Below are positions 20,898-29,404 of a stretch of DNA of 64,000 nucleotides, in pieces. Each line of letters begins with the position of its first letter. Within the stretch, counting starts at the first letter, position 1. This stretch comes from Leptospira fainei serovar Hurstbridge str. BUT 6 (GTDB lineage Bacteria > Spirochaetota > Leptospiria > Leptospirales > Leptospiraceae). The notes beneath the pieces were generated by a model. It had not been told where the DNA came from and ran no database searches. It was given only the letters and a program-made list of their open reading frames with translations. The translations under genes and the position numbers were made by a program. The stretch covers positions 386,001 to 450,000 of the forward strand of contig NZ_AKWZ02000002.1 in NCBI RefSeq assembly GCF_000306235.2. Reading direction: 5' to 3'.

Positions 20898-21917
20898 ATG
20901 GCATTTTCGAAACAATTTAAATTGGACGGTCAACGAGAACTCGGTTCCGACACTCCCCCCTTTCTAATCGCGGAAATCGGACTCAATCACAACGGCGATC
21001 CGGAAATCGGAAAAAGATCCATACAAGCCGCCAAAAAATCGGGCGCGAATGCCGTGAAATTTCAAACCTATCACACTCAAGACTTCCTAGACGTCTCCAA
21101 TCCGAAAGCGAAAGTTTTGGTGGATATATTCAAACAGTACGAACTTTCCGAGGCTCTTCATCGCGATTTCAAAAAGACCGCGGAAGATGAGGGACTATTT
21201 TTCTTTTCCACTCCTTTGGATTCGAAAAGCGTAGATCTGCTAGTATCGATTGGCGTAGGTGCGCTAAAAATTGCAAGCGGGGATATCGTAAACAAGGCAC
21301 TTCTAGAAAAATGCGCGTCCACTAAGCTGCCGATTTTTCTATCTACGGGTGCAGCGGATGGATTCGAAGTACTGCGAGCCTTGGAATTTTTGGAACGTCA
21401 AGGCGTGAGTGACCTCCTACTGTTTCATTGCGTGTCTCTTTATCCCACTCCGCCTGAAAAGGCGAATCTAAGAACCTTATCTTATTACCGCCATATATTC
21501 CCGGGTCCTTTAGGATTTTCGGATCACACCGGCGGAACCTTGGCAGGGGCATTAGCGGTAAGTATGGGCGCGACCGCATTAGAAAAACATTTTACGCTGG
21601 ATAAAAAACTTTCGGGTCCGGATCACATTGTCTCGGTAGATCCCACAGAATTTTCCGCCTATGCTGAAAATGCCCGCCTTGCATTTCATATGAGAGGGGA
21701 GAGAAAAAAAATCGTCCAACCGGAAGAGGCTGCGGGACGATTTTTCGGTCGCAGATCCTTGTATCTTGGAAAGGACGGGAACCCGATCGCGTTACGACCG
21801 GATTTAAGTCAAGAAAACGCAACCTATCTTGATTCATGGAAAATCGAAGAAGCGAATACCTTGCTAAAGGAAGGAGCAGCATTGAAGCCCGGCGACGCGT
21901 TCCGATCCGAAGTATGA
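20898..21917 (+). CDS. NeuB-family nonulosonic acid synthase
   Basis: 339 residues. Seen: LIAEIGLNHNGDPEIGKRSI (N-terminal strand of the TIM barrel), AVKFQTYHTQDFLD, the catalytic-region motifs LSTGAADG and GFSDHTGG, EKHFTLDKKLSGPDH, and a short C-terminal antifreeze-like (SAF) portion RRSLYLGKDGNPI. The family condenses phosphoenolpyruvate with an amino-hexose to give sialic, legionaminic or pseudaminic acid. Which sugar cannot be decided. No neuA or neuC neighbour is present in the window, so the partner genes must be elsewhere. The stop overlaps the next gene's ATG (ATGA). Confidence 0.88.
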   Translation: MAFSKQFKLDGQRELGSDTPPFLIAEIGLNHNGDPEIGKRSIQAAKKSGANAVKFQTYHTQDFLDVSNPKAKVLVDIFKQYELSEALHRDFKKTAEDEGLFFFSTPLDSKSVDLLVSIGVGALKIASGDIVNKALLEKCASTKLPIFLSTGAADGFEVLRALEFLERQGVSDLLLFHCVSLYPTPPEKANLRTLSYYRHIFPGPLGFSDHTGGTLAGALAVSMGATALEKHFTLDKKLSGPDHIVSVDPTEFSAYAENARLAFHMRGERKKIVQPEEAAGRFFGRRSLYLGKDGNPIALRPDLSQENATYLDSWKIEEANTLLKEGAALKPGDAFRSEV

Positions 21918-23029
21918 AACGAGGAGTTTATTTTTTTCTTATCTTCGTATTCTCTTTCCGGATCCATGCCGTTCCTAAAACGTTCGGCGCCTTAGGCTCG
22001 GAAATCGATTATCTGGATTTTGGGAGATCGCTGGTAACTCCGTTTTCTTACTCCGTTTCGTCGATTTTTCATGAAGAATACGGAGCATTCAATCTTTTCG
22101 ATTCCGACCCGAAAACTCATTGGTATTCCGCCTCAAGCCTAAATCCGGAATGGATAACCGTCGATTTCGGATCCAAACGTCTGATCAACGGAATTGAATT
22201 AGTCGTACCCGTCTTCCGAGGTAAGCGCTCCGTCGATGAGTATGAAATTCAAGTATTGTATCAGGAAACATGGAAGACGATTTTTAAAAATGACCGGGTG
22301 GAGTTAGTAAACACTCATCGCATTCCACCGATGGATGCCTCCCTGGTTCGGATATATTTTCCTAAGAAAGAAGACAAAAGCATCGTAATCAGCGAATTCA
22401 AAGTTTTACTCAACGATATCCCTTTGAATGAGGTGCCAAAACGATTAACCGGCTATATGTATCCCGTTCCGGAAGGATTGCTTCCGCCGAAGGAAGCTCA
22501 ACTGCCGGGCGCACCGAGAGAGTATAGAAATGGAATTCACAAAGGTCTTGATATTTATTTCAAAAAAGAAAAAGACGGAACCACGCGGAAGCTTACCTTT
22601 TCCGATTCTCTAATATCCCCGGGCGACGGGATCGTAGTACGCGCGGACTTGGATTACGTGCCGATGACCGTATCCGAATTTCAGTTTCACTCCGCCCAAG
22701 CGCAAAAAAACGGAGTCACTTATGTGGAGAAGGATTTTGGGGGAAGGCAGGTTTGGATCGATCATGGAAACGGTGTGATGTCCTCTTTTAACCATCTATC
22801 CTCGATTAAAAAAGGACTTGGTATCGGATCTAACGTAAAAGCAGGGGAAGAAATCGGCACAGCCGGAAACTCCGGTTTAATCGGAGAAGCAAAAGAATCC
22901 GACGAAAATATTCACTTACACTTCGAAATCTGGGTCGACGGCGAATATCTTGGAGCCGGAGTTTCCGGACCGCAAATGAGAAAATTGCTTCAATTCTTTT
23001 TTTCTCGCTCCGAGTTTCTCTTAAAATAG
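21914..23029 (+). CDS. Exported M23 (LytM-type) protein with discoidin-like domain
   Basis: The start is the ATG at 21914, which overlaps the neuB stop and yields a clean signal peptide (KRGVYFFLIFVFSFRIHAV). An open frame back to 21836 is discarded. Domains: a discoidin/F5-8C-like beta-sandwich at about 45-165 (THWYSASSLNPEWITVDFGS), then M23 endopeptidase at about 205-350. Metal ligands H209 and D213 (HKGLD), WIDHGNG, NHL (H294) and HLHFE (H334/H336) are all present, so the enzyme could be active on peptidoglycan. Discoidin domains bind glycans, which suits a cell-wall target. Periplasmic or outer-envelope location is expected. Confidence 0.85.
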   Translation: MKRGVYFFLIFVFSFRIHAVPKTFGALGSEIDYLDFGRSLVTPFSYSVSSIFHEEYGAFNLFDSDPKTHWYSASSLNPEWITVDFGSKRLINGIELVVPVFRGKRSVDEYEIQVLYQETWKTIFKNDRVELVNTHRIPPMDASLVRIYFPKKEDKSIVISEFKVLLNDIPLNEVPKRLTGYMYPVPEGLLPPKEAQLPGAPREYRNGIHKGLDIYFKKEKDGTTRKLTFSDSLISPGDGIVVRADLDYVPMTVSEFQFHSAQAQKNGVTYVEKDFGGRQVWIDHGNGVMSSFNHLSSIKKGLGIGSNVKAGEEIGTAGNSGLIGEAKESDENIHLHFEIWVDGEYLGAGVSGPQMRKLLQFFFSRSEFLLK

Positions 23030-23049
23030 ATCGGGAACAGAATTACGGA

Positions 23050-23775
23050 TTAGACTCTTCTCCAGCGGCGCAAAAATTCAGCCTCGATAACCGGACCGTT
23101 ATTGATCGTCTTCTTATATAGAAAATTGCGCAGATGAACGGCCTCTTCCTCGTTGAGAGTCCATCCTTCTACCTCTCTCCTCACACGAGGAATTAGATGA
23201 GAAAGAACAATCGCAACGGTTACGGATAGATTATAACTTTCGGTAAATCCGAACATCGGCAATCGCAAGTGAAAGTCGGCTTGGGATAAGGCGATTGCCG
23301 AAAGACCTATTTCTTCGGCTCCGAATAACACTGCCGTCGGTCGATCCAACGGTAAGTCCTCAAGCGAGTGACGGGTTTCCCCGTCCTGAGGAGACGTCGC
23401 AACGATTCTATATCCTGATTCTTTCAAATGACGCAAACAAAGCGTAGTATTGTCCTCACCCATCGATTGGTAGCGATGAATTCTCAGCCATTTTTGAGCT
23501 CCCTTTGCAACTCCCGCATTCGGTTTATATGAATTCCGATTTTCAACCGCATAGACGTCGCTTAAACCCAGACATTCGGAAGTTCTCAATGTTGCACTCG
23601 CATTAAAAGGTTGGAATATATCCTCCAACACAATTGTTAAGTACTTTGTGCGAAACGAGAGAACTTCCTCGATTTTTTGACGCCGAGACTCGGATAGCAT
23701 CTCCGAAAAATATCGATTGAGAGCTCGCGCCTCTGTTAGGTTCGGAACTTCCTCGAATTCAATCATTGGCCGCAT
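23050..23775 (-). CDS. SpoU/TrmH-family RNA 2'-O-methyltransferase
   Basis: A SPOUT-class methyltransferase with the three family motifs: FNASATLRTSE (motif 1, near residue 55), LFGAEEIGLS (motif 2), and LPMFGFTESYNLSVTVAI (motif 3, the knotted SAM site). It resembles tRNA guanosine-18 methyltransferase TrmH. The TrmH C-terminal extension is recognisable as a short charged tail. The frame stays open to an ATG at 23850, but the N-terminus there reads unlike the family, so I prefer 23775 (MRPMIEFEE) or 23766. Divergent from fliF across a short promoter region. The exact RNA target is inferred. Confidence 0.85.
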   Translation of the reverse strand: MRPMIEFEEVPNLTEARALNRYFSEMLSESRRQKIEEVLSFRTKYLTIVLEDIFQPFNASATLRTSECLGLSDVYAVENRNSYKPNAGVAKGAQKWLRIHRYQSMGEDNTTLCLRHLKESGYRIVATSPQDGETRHSLEDLPLDRPTAVLFGAEEIGLSAIALSQADFHLRLPMFGFTESYNLSVTVAIVLSHLIPRVRREVEGWTLNEEEAVHLRNFLYKKTINNGPVIEAEFLRRWRRV

Positions 23776-23897
23776 ATTCTCAACATACGCGGATACATAG
23801 AAACGGACAAGTCGATCGTAAAGCGGAGAAAGGAAAACAATACTTAACATTTAGAACGTAAGAAAAAAAAATTTCTAAAGTTTTTTTTAAAAAGAGA

Positions 23898-23925
23898 TTG
23901 TACTTTGTTTCCGAAAATCTATTAT
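23898..23925 (+). promoter_or_regulatory. Candidate sigma-70-type promoter of the fliF operon
   Basis: TTGTAC (23898-23903), 16 bp, TATTAT (23920-23925), then GGTGGTGAAG ahead of the ATG at 23955. It lies in the 104-180-bp divergent region with the TrmH-type gene. A FliA-type -10 was not found here. Confidence 0.45.
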
Positions 23926-23954
23926 GTCCCCTATCTAGTCGGTGGTGAAGAAAT

Positions 23955-25655
23955 ATGCCCGAGCAATTACAAAAGATTCTAAATAATATTAAGGAGTTTG
24001 TCGGCTCCTTAGATATGACCAAGAAGCTAATTCTGGGCGGTGTCGCTTTAACGGTTTTAGTAGCTGTCGGACTTTTAGCGACCGTTTCTTCCCAAAAGAA
24101 TAGGATCATCCTATTCAAAGATATGACGTCTAAGGATTTTGCAGAAGTCACCAAAAAGCTGGATTCTATGGGGTACCAGTACGGAACTTCGGACACCAGT
24201 GTAGTGAGTGTGGATCCGGAACAAAGACAGGAAATCATCACTAAGCTTGCCCAAGAAAACTTAATTCCTGCCGGAGTTCAAGGCTGGGAATTATTCAACG
24301 TCGAGAAATTCACCGAAACTCAATTCGACAAAGACATCAAAAAGTATAGAGCTTTAAAAGGCGCCATCGAGCAATCCTTGATGACACTACGACCCGTCGA
24401 CAAGGCGTTCGTAAACATCGCAATTCCGGAGGAAGAACTATTTAGCTCGAACGCTTCTCCGGTAAAAGCATCCGTGATTCTTCATTTTATCCCCGGTGTA
24501 GACGGGATGTCAAAAAAAGAAGTTAAAGGAATTGTAAATCTCGTTTCAAGAGCGGTGCCTAAATTAAAGCCGGAGAACGTCGTTGTCGCGGATGCGGACG
24601 GGAAAATCATCTCCGACTTCGAGGAAGATCTCGAGAAAGAACGACTGGAACTCAGAGTCGTGCAGGAAAAACTGCGAATTCAAGAAGAACAAAGGATTCA
24701 AAGATTAATCGACGTTAGAAATACTTTACGCTGGTATTTAGGCGGAGAAGACCGTGTGGATATTACGCGCTTCGAATATATGCTCAACTGGGACAAGGAA
24801 TCGTACAAGGACAATACCGTAACACCCGTTGTAGAAAGACCCGATGATCCGAACACTCCTTACTCGGAATTGAAAATAGTCGACGGATACAGTTTAAAAG
24901 TTTCTTCGAAAGAAACCAGCGAACAGTTTAATGGTCGAGGTTTTACCCCGGACGGCCCGGCAGGAAGCGAACCCAACCTTCCGCCAGGCTATAAAGATAC
25001 CGATTACCAAAAAGCCGAGTATAAGAAGACCGAAAACATCAATAACTTTGAATTTAACCGTCGAGTAAGCGAAGTCCAAAAACAACCCTGGAAGATCGAA
25101 AAAGTCAATCTCTCAGTGGTCATCGACGGACAATGGACCAAAAAAGAAAAAGAAGACGGAACAGGTTACGATAGAACGTATATACCCGTTTCCGACGACG
25201 ATCTTAGGACGATCCGTAAGAACTTAGAAGCGGCTGTCGGAATAGATAAAGCAAGAGGCGATCAAATCTCCGTGATCAGTATTCCTAAGGATCGATCGGC
25301 GCAATTTGCCGCCGAAGATGAGGAACTGAAAAAACAAAAAGCGATCCGCCAAATGGTAATCGCGTCCTTAGTGATCATTCTCTTCTTGATTCTAACCATC
25401 CTAATCTACAGAGCTATCAAGAAAGAAATCGCAAGACGCCGCAGACTCCGCGAAGAAGAACTGGCAGCAATGCAGCAAATGATGCGTGAAGCAGCCCTCC
25501 GAGTTATGGATGACGGCAGTGCGGAAGTAGAACTTTCTCTCGATGAAAAACTTCGTAGGGAACTTCTCGAAAATGCGATCAACCTATCCAAGGAAAAACC
25601 GGAAGAAGTCGCACAGCTTCTGCGCACTTGGTTATCTGAAGAGGAAGCAACTTAA
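23955..25655 (+). CDS. fliF: Flagellar MS-ring protein FliF
   Basis: 566 residues. An N-terminal membrane helix at about 25-45 ([20 protein letters not shown]), ring-building motifs in the periplasmic part ([34 protein letters not shown]), and a C-terminal membrane helix near 470-492 followed by a cytoplasmic tail that docks FliG. It forms the base ring in the inner membrane around which export gate and rotor assemble. It is the first gene of the plus-strand flagellar block. Its stop overlaps the fliG start by one base (TAATG), so they are coupled. Confidence 0.96.
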   Translation: MPEQLQKILNNIKEFVGSLDMTKKLILGGVALTVLVAVGLLATVSSQKNRIILFKDMTSKDFAEVTKKLDSMGYQYGTSDTSVVSVDPEQRQEIITKLAQENLIPAGVQGWELFNVEKFTETQFDKDIKKYRALKGAIEQSLMTLRPVDKAFVNIAIPEEELFSSNASPVKASVILHFIPGVDGMSKKEVKGIVNLVSRAVPKLKPENVVVADADGKIISDFEEDLEKERLELRVVQEKLRIQEEQRIQRLIDVRNTLRWYLGGEDRVDITRFEYMLNWDKESYKDNTVTPVVERPDDPNTPYSELKIVDGYSLKVSSKETSEQFNGRGFTPDGPAGSEPNLPPGYKDTDYQKAEYKKTENINNFEFNRRVSEVQKQPWKIEKVNLSVVIDGQWTKKEKEDGTGYDRTYIPVSDDDLRTIRKNLEAAVGIDKARGDQISVISIPKDRSAQFAAEDEELKKQKAIRQMVIASLVIILFLILTILIYRAIKKEIARRRRLREEELAAMQQMMREAALRVMDDGSAEVELSLDEKLRRELLENAINLSKEKPEEVAQLLRTWLSEEEAT

Positions 25656-26623
25656 TGGAATCCCTGTCCGGTAATAAAAACCGGGCGGGTCGCCTCCTCC
25701 GAATATTGGGGGAGCACCTTCCCCCGGAAGTATTTCGCCACCTCGGTCCTAAGGATACGAGCAGACTCTTGGAGAGCTTCCACAAGAGCGGTAAGCTCGA
25801 AGCCAAAGAGGAACGTGAATTATTAGGCTCCTTTCTGGAAGGAATTTCCTCCGTCACGAAAGAAGGATTGGATAAGGATACGTTCGCCCTCATCCAAGAA
25901 TTGGAGTCCATTCTTAAAGAGGGACTTTCAACCGAACCCGACTGGCTCAGCGAGCTAAAAGAATTTAATAAGGAAGAATTATCCAGAATTGTCGCCGGGG
26001 AAGAACCCGATAGAATTGCATTCATTCTCTGTTTTGCCGATCCGGATGTTTCAGCTCGCGTATTGGAGGAGTTCCCTTACGAGCTCCAGGAAAACATTCT
26101 ACTTCAAATTCGAGATTTGGATTTATCCTCGGAATCCGGAAAGGATTCCCTGGAACGATTTCTACGCTTTAAGAAAGAGGCCATAAAGCATCCCGGAATA
26201 AGCACACCGATAAGAGACAGAATGGGGAAACGCGCCGCGGATCTGTTGGGAAAAATGGACCCGCAAGATTCTCGGAAATTATTCACTCGGATACGCGAAA
26301 AGAACCCCGCATTTGCCGAAAATATAAATGAACACTTCTTTCGGATGGAAGATTTTCTAGAGCTAAATCGGGAGAATCTGAATAAATTTCTTTCAGATAT
26401 TCACCCGATCGTGGTCGCAGTTGCCTTTAGAGGAACCGAACCTGAAACCCGTACACAACTCTTAGAAAGGATGGAACCTTCTCTGGTTTCGGTCGTCCGA
26501 TTAGAGGAAGATTCGATGGGTCCGATATCTCTAGCGGAGATCGAAACCGCCCAAAACGGTATTCTTGAAATTTTCAAGGATTCCGTAGAATCGGGAAGAA
26601 TCAAGTTCCGGAGAAACGTCTGA
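25655..26623 (+). CDS. fliG: Divergent flagellar rotor protein FliG
   Basis: 322 residues directly coupled to fliF, the usual fliG position. The helical layout (armadillo-like middle and C-terminal domains) is recognisable: [19 protein letters not shown] early, [25 protein letters not shown] in the middle, and [26 protein letters not shown] late. The standard EHPQ-like motif and the charged torque ridge (EDLVLLDDRAIQ-type) are weak or missing. Spirochaetes often have several FliG paralogues, and this one may be a structural form rather than the torque generator. Identification rests on position plus weak similarity. Confidence 0.8.
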   Translation: MESLSGNKNRAGRLLRILGEHLPPEVFRHLGPKDTSRLLESFHKSGKLEAKEERELLGSFLEGISSVTKEGLDKDTFALIQELESILKEGLSTEPDWLSELKEFNKEELSRIVAGEEPDRIAFILCFADPDVSARVLEEFPYELQENILLQIRDLDLSSESGKDSLERFLRFKKEAIKHPGISTPIRDRMGKRAADLLGKMDPQDSRKLFTRIREKNPAFAENINEHFFRMEDFLELNRENLNKFLSDIHPIVVAVAFRGTEPETRTQLLERMEPSLVSVVRLEEDSMGPISLAEIETAQNGILEIFKDSVESGRIKFRRNV

Positions 26624-26626
26624 ACT

Positions 26627-27550
26627 ATGGCCAAACTCGTCTTTAAACCCATTCAAATCGCCGACATGCAAGATCAGGTCGAGCTGCAAATACCGGATAA
26701 GTATAAAAAATTCCACCGGGACGAAGACGCAGAAGAGTTCGAGGTCGACCAGGAAGGAAACATCATCGAGCAATACCAAGGTCCTTCAATCGAAGAAATC
26801 GAGGCGGAGCTAAATCGTTATAAGGAAGAAACGGAAGAAAGCATCAAAAAGATGCTGGAAGATTCCCGTCGTAAAGCCGAGGAAATCGAAGAGGAAGGCC
26901 GTAAGAAAGCTTTCCAAATGATCCAGGACTCGAAAGAGAAAATCAAACTAGACGAGGATTCCGGTAAAGCAAAAGCCGAGCAAATCTTGGAACGAGCCAA
27001 GATGGAAGCGGAACGGATGATCAAAGAGGCCGAAATGAAGACGGCCGAAATCGAACACGAAGCGTATCTCAAAGGCTTTGAGGCTGGTCGAGAAGTCGGG
27101 TTCCGGAAAGGTCAAGGAGAGGTTCGACGATTGATCGATCGCTTAGGAACCATCGTCGGAAAAGCCATAGATATTCGGGCCGAATTGATCCAAGCATCGG
27201 AAAAACAAATGGTCGAAATGATCTTGATCATCGCGCGCAAGATCATCAAAGACGAGATCATCGAACGAAAAGAAATCGTACTAAACAATATCAGGGAAGC
27301 TCTTAAAAGAATCAAGGATAGGGACAGAGTGGACATTCGAGTTAACTTTGCCGATCTTGAAATCACTACCGCACATAAAGACGAACTCATTAAACTCATG
27401 GAGTCTCTGAGAAAAGTCAATATTTACGAAGATTCTCGCGTGGACAGAGGCGGAGTTATTATTGAAACCGATGTCGGCGCAATCGACGCCCGTATTTCCA
27501 CCCAACTCAAAGAAATCGAAGAAGCCATCCGAAATGCGGAGCCGATATAA
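26627..27550 (+). CDS. fliH: Flagellar export ATPase regulator FliH
   Basis: 307 residues. An N-terminal segment (KLVFKPIQI) is followed by a long, strongly charged coiled coil at about 50-150 (KMLEDSRRKAEEIEEEGRKK). The C-terminal domain of FliH/V-ATPase E-subunit type follows, with GFRKGQGEVRRLIDRL and VDRGGVIIETDVGAIDARI near the end. It dimerises, binds FliI and tethers the ATPase to the rotor. It sits 3 bp after fliG. A 486-bp repeat-bearing gap separates it from fliI, whereas the other genes of this block touch or overlap. Confidence 0.93.
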   Translation: MAKLVFKPIQIADMQDQVELQIPDKYKKFHRDEDAEEFEVDQEGNIIEQYQGPSIEEIEAELNRYKEETEESIKKMLEDSRRKAEEIEEEGRKKAFQMIQDSKEKIKLDEDSGKAKAEQILERAKMEAERMIKEAEMKTAEIEHEAYLKGFEAGREVGFRKGQGEVRRLIDRLGTIVGKAIDIRAELIQASEKQMVEMILIIARKIIKDEIIERKEIVLNNIREALKRIKDRDRVDIRVNFADLEITTAHKDELIKLMESLRKVNIYEDSRVDRGGVIIETDVGAIDARISTQLKEIEEAIRNAEPI

Positions 27551-27581
27551 TCTACCATTCACGTCTATCCCTACTCTCCTG

Positions 27582-27610
27582 CCCGGTCTCCTCTCAAAGA
27601 GGGGGCCGGG
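27582..27610 (+). repeat. Stable RNA hairpin just after fliH
   Basis: CCCGGTCTCCTCT and AGAGGGGGCCGGG flank a CAA loop. All 13 positions pair in RNA if two G-U pairs are allowed. It begins 32 nt after the fliH stop and lacks a T run, so 3'-end protection or a retained part of the inserted repeat is as likely as termination. Confidence 0.55.
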
Positions 27611-27696
27611 TATGGGGAATCTCTTCGCTGCCAATGCAGGGGTTTCGCCGCATTCGGGCCTATTGAGAAAGGGAAAGGAGAGAAGGATTTTGGACG

Positions 27697-27728
27697 TTCC
27701 CCACCCTCCTGGGCGGGGGCCGGATCGG
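27697..27728 (-). repeat. Dispersed G+C-rich repeat, copy A
   Basis: On the minus strand CCGATCCGGCCCCCGCCC, then AGGA, then GGGTGGGGAA. The same 32 bases occur in copy B (48209-48241) on the plus strand with one extra C. Outside this core the two loci share only a few positions (GGGCG before, TCC after). Confidence 0.65.
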
Positions 27729-27790
27729 TGGAAGTACGCCCTATACATTTTTTTAAACAATTTTGCAATGCTTTTCTTAACGTGCCCGAA

Positions 27791-27806
27791 TGTAGGAGCT
27801 CCTACA
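27791..27806. repeat. 16-bp perfect palindrome
   Basis: TGTAGGAGCTCCTACA reads the same on both strands. From memory, similar GTAGGA-N-TCCTAC palindromes recur in Leptospira intergenic DNA; I cannot confirm that here. It may be the end of a repeat element or a protein site. Confidence 0.5.
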
Positions 27807-28036
27807 AAATCCTTCTCGCTCCGTCAAAGGGCGGAGTCGTCGGTAGCCAGGTCCCACCTCGCTGCTCTTGACTTTCCCTGCCTACCACTTCCGTTTTGGC
27901 GAAACTCTCTGAATTTTATCCAGCTGTCTTTCCATTCGGAAGTATGCGACATAATTCTATTATATTCACATTATAACTTGACTCTAGAGAAATTTTTCCC
28001 TACTGTAAACTTATTCATAGGCCCGGTTCAGCTATA

Positions 28037-29401
28037 ATGATTGAGAAGAAATTTCACGAGAAGGTCGACGTCATCTCCAAGTATTTCCTCATCTTGGATC
28101 GAACAGAGACAATCCGTAAATCGGGTCGAGTCGTTCGAGTCGCAGGAAACGTCATATACTCGGAAGGACCTCCTGATTCGAAAATCGGCGAAATCATGGA
28201 TGTCGAAAAAGCCGGCATAGAAGGCTATCTCCAATGCGAAATCGTCGGATTTGAAAATCATGTCTACACACTGATGCCGCTCGGCCCAGTCGAAGGAGTC
28301 TATCCCGACGCTTTTGTTTTTTCTTCGGGGCGACGCCTTAACGTTCCCGTAGGAAGGGAACTTCTCGGGCGCGTATTAAACGGAGTCGGAAAACCGATCG
28401 ATAAGAAAGGCTTAATCATTACTTCCGATGAAAAATCCCCTGAAGGCGAAAGTATCAATCCTTTAGATCGCCCGATCATTCGTGATATTTTATTGACCGG
28501 CGTACGAGCGATCGACGGGATCTTAACGGTCGGTCGCGGTCAACGATTGGGAATTTTTTCAGGTTCCGGAGTGGGAAAATCCAGCCTCTTAGGAATGATC
28601 GCACGATTCACCGATGCGGACGTAAACGTAATCGCGTTAGTAGGAGAGCGTGGCCGAGAAGTGAATGAATTTATTGAGCGCGACCTCGGGAAGGAAGGTC
28701 TTGCAAGATCGGTCGTATTTGCCGCAACTTCCGATTCGCCGAAAATGGAGCAAGTCAACTGCGCCCTTCTGGCTACTTCCGTAGCGGAATATTTCCGAGA
28801 ACAAGGACTTCACGTTAACTTAATGATGGATTCTTTGACTCGATTCGCTCATGCAAACAGAGAAATCTCCGTCTCCAATCATGAGCCGCCGATAACTAGA
28901 GGATTCAGTTCCTCCGTATTCAGTAAGCTCGCTAGGCTGGTCGAGCGTTCAGGAACTTCCAAAGGTGGCGGTAGCATCACCGGCTTTTATACGATCCTAA
29001 CGGATACCGACGAAATGGAAGATCCCGTAGCGGATGCCGTGCGCGGGTACATAGACGGTCACATCGTTCTGTCTAGAAAGATCGCGGAGCGTAATCATTA
29101 CCCCGCTATCGATATCCCTGCGTCTCTCTCGCGGGTAATGCAATCGATTACCGACGAAGATCATTTTATGAGAGCCGGTATGATACGTGAATTAGTTTCG
29201 ACATACAATTCGGTCGAAGAATTAATACTTCTCAACGCGTATGTTCGAGGTTCGGATGCTAAAGTGGATTTGGCGATTCGGAAAAAAGAAAAGATCGATA
29301 CATTTCTTCGACAAAAACTATCCGAAAAAAGTCCGTTTCCGCAAACGTTGAGCGCACTTCGCGATATTCTAAGGGAAGAGCGAGAGGAGGAGGAATTCTA
29401 A
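28037..29401 (+). CDS. fliI: Flagellum-specific export ATPase FliI
   Basis: 454 residues of the F1-beta/Rho-type ATPase family. Walker A is GSGVGKSS (176-183); the FliI-type VALVGERGREVNEF-like segment follows (ALVGERGREVNEF), with Walker B in VNLMMDSLTRFA and the family signature PPITRGFSSSVFSKLARLVERSG. It powers unfolding and delivery of flagellar export substrates at the cytoplasmic face. The end of the gene holds an AGGAGG sequence that serves as ribosome site for fliJ, whose ATG is 3 bp after the stop. It sits just downstream of the repeat-bearing gap, so it may need its own promoter. Confidence 0.96.
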   Translation: MIEKKFHEKVDVISKYFLILDRTETIRKSGRVVRVAGNVIYSEGPPDSKIGEIMDVEKAGIEGYLQCEIVGFENHVYTLMPLGPVEGVYPDAFVFSSGRRLNVPVGRELLGRVLNGVGKPIDKKGLIITSDEKSPEGESINPLDRPIIRDILLTGVRAIDGILTVGRGQRLGIFSGSGVGKSSLLGMIARFTDADVNVIALVGERGREVNEFIERDLGKEGLARSVVFAATSDSPKMEQVNCALLATSVAEYFREQGLHVNLMMDSLTRFAHANREISVSNHEPPITRGFSSSVFSKLARLVERSGTSKGGGSITGFYTILTDTDEMEDPVADAVRGYIDGHIVLSRKIAERNHYPAIDIPASLSRVMQSITDEDHFMRAGMIRELVSTYNSVEELILLNAYVRGSDAKVDLAIRKKEKIDTFLRQKLSEKSPFPQTLSALRDILREEREEEEF

Positions 29402-29404
29402 TCC

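Larger units (their letters stand above)
27551..28036. other. Repeat-bearing gap splitting the fliH-fliI operon
   Basis: 486 bp without a credible gene, in a block whose other junctions are -128 to +5 bp. It contains a 13-bp wobble-paired hairpin (27582-27610), a G+C-rich repeat core also found near fliN (27697-27728), a 16-bp perfect palindrome (27791-27806) and a short CTCCG/CGGAG stem (about 27819-27836). The far-right end (27930-28020) is A+T-rich and may carry a promoter for fliI. A plus-strand frame at 27462-28037 starts inside fliH and has no ribosome site; I regard it as chance. Confidence 0.6.

Noticed and set aside
27462..28037. 191-codon plus-strand frame across the fliH-fliI gap
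   Set aside because: It starts inside fliH in another frame, has no ribosome site, runs through the repeat core and hairpin, and its product has no domain-like pattern.
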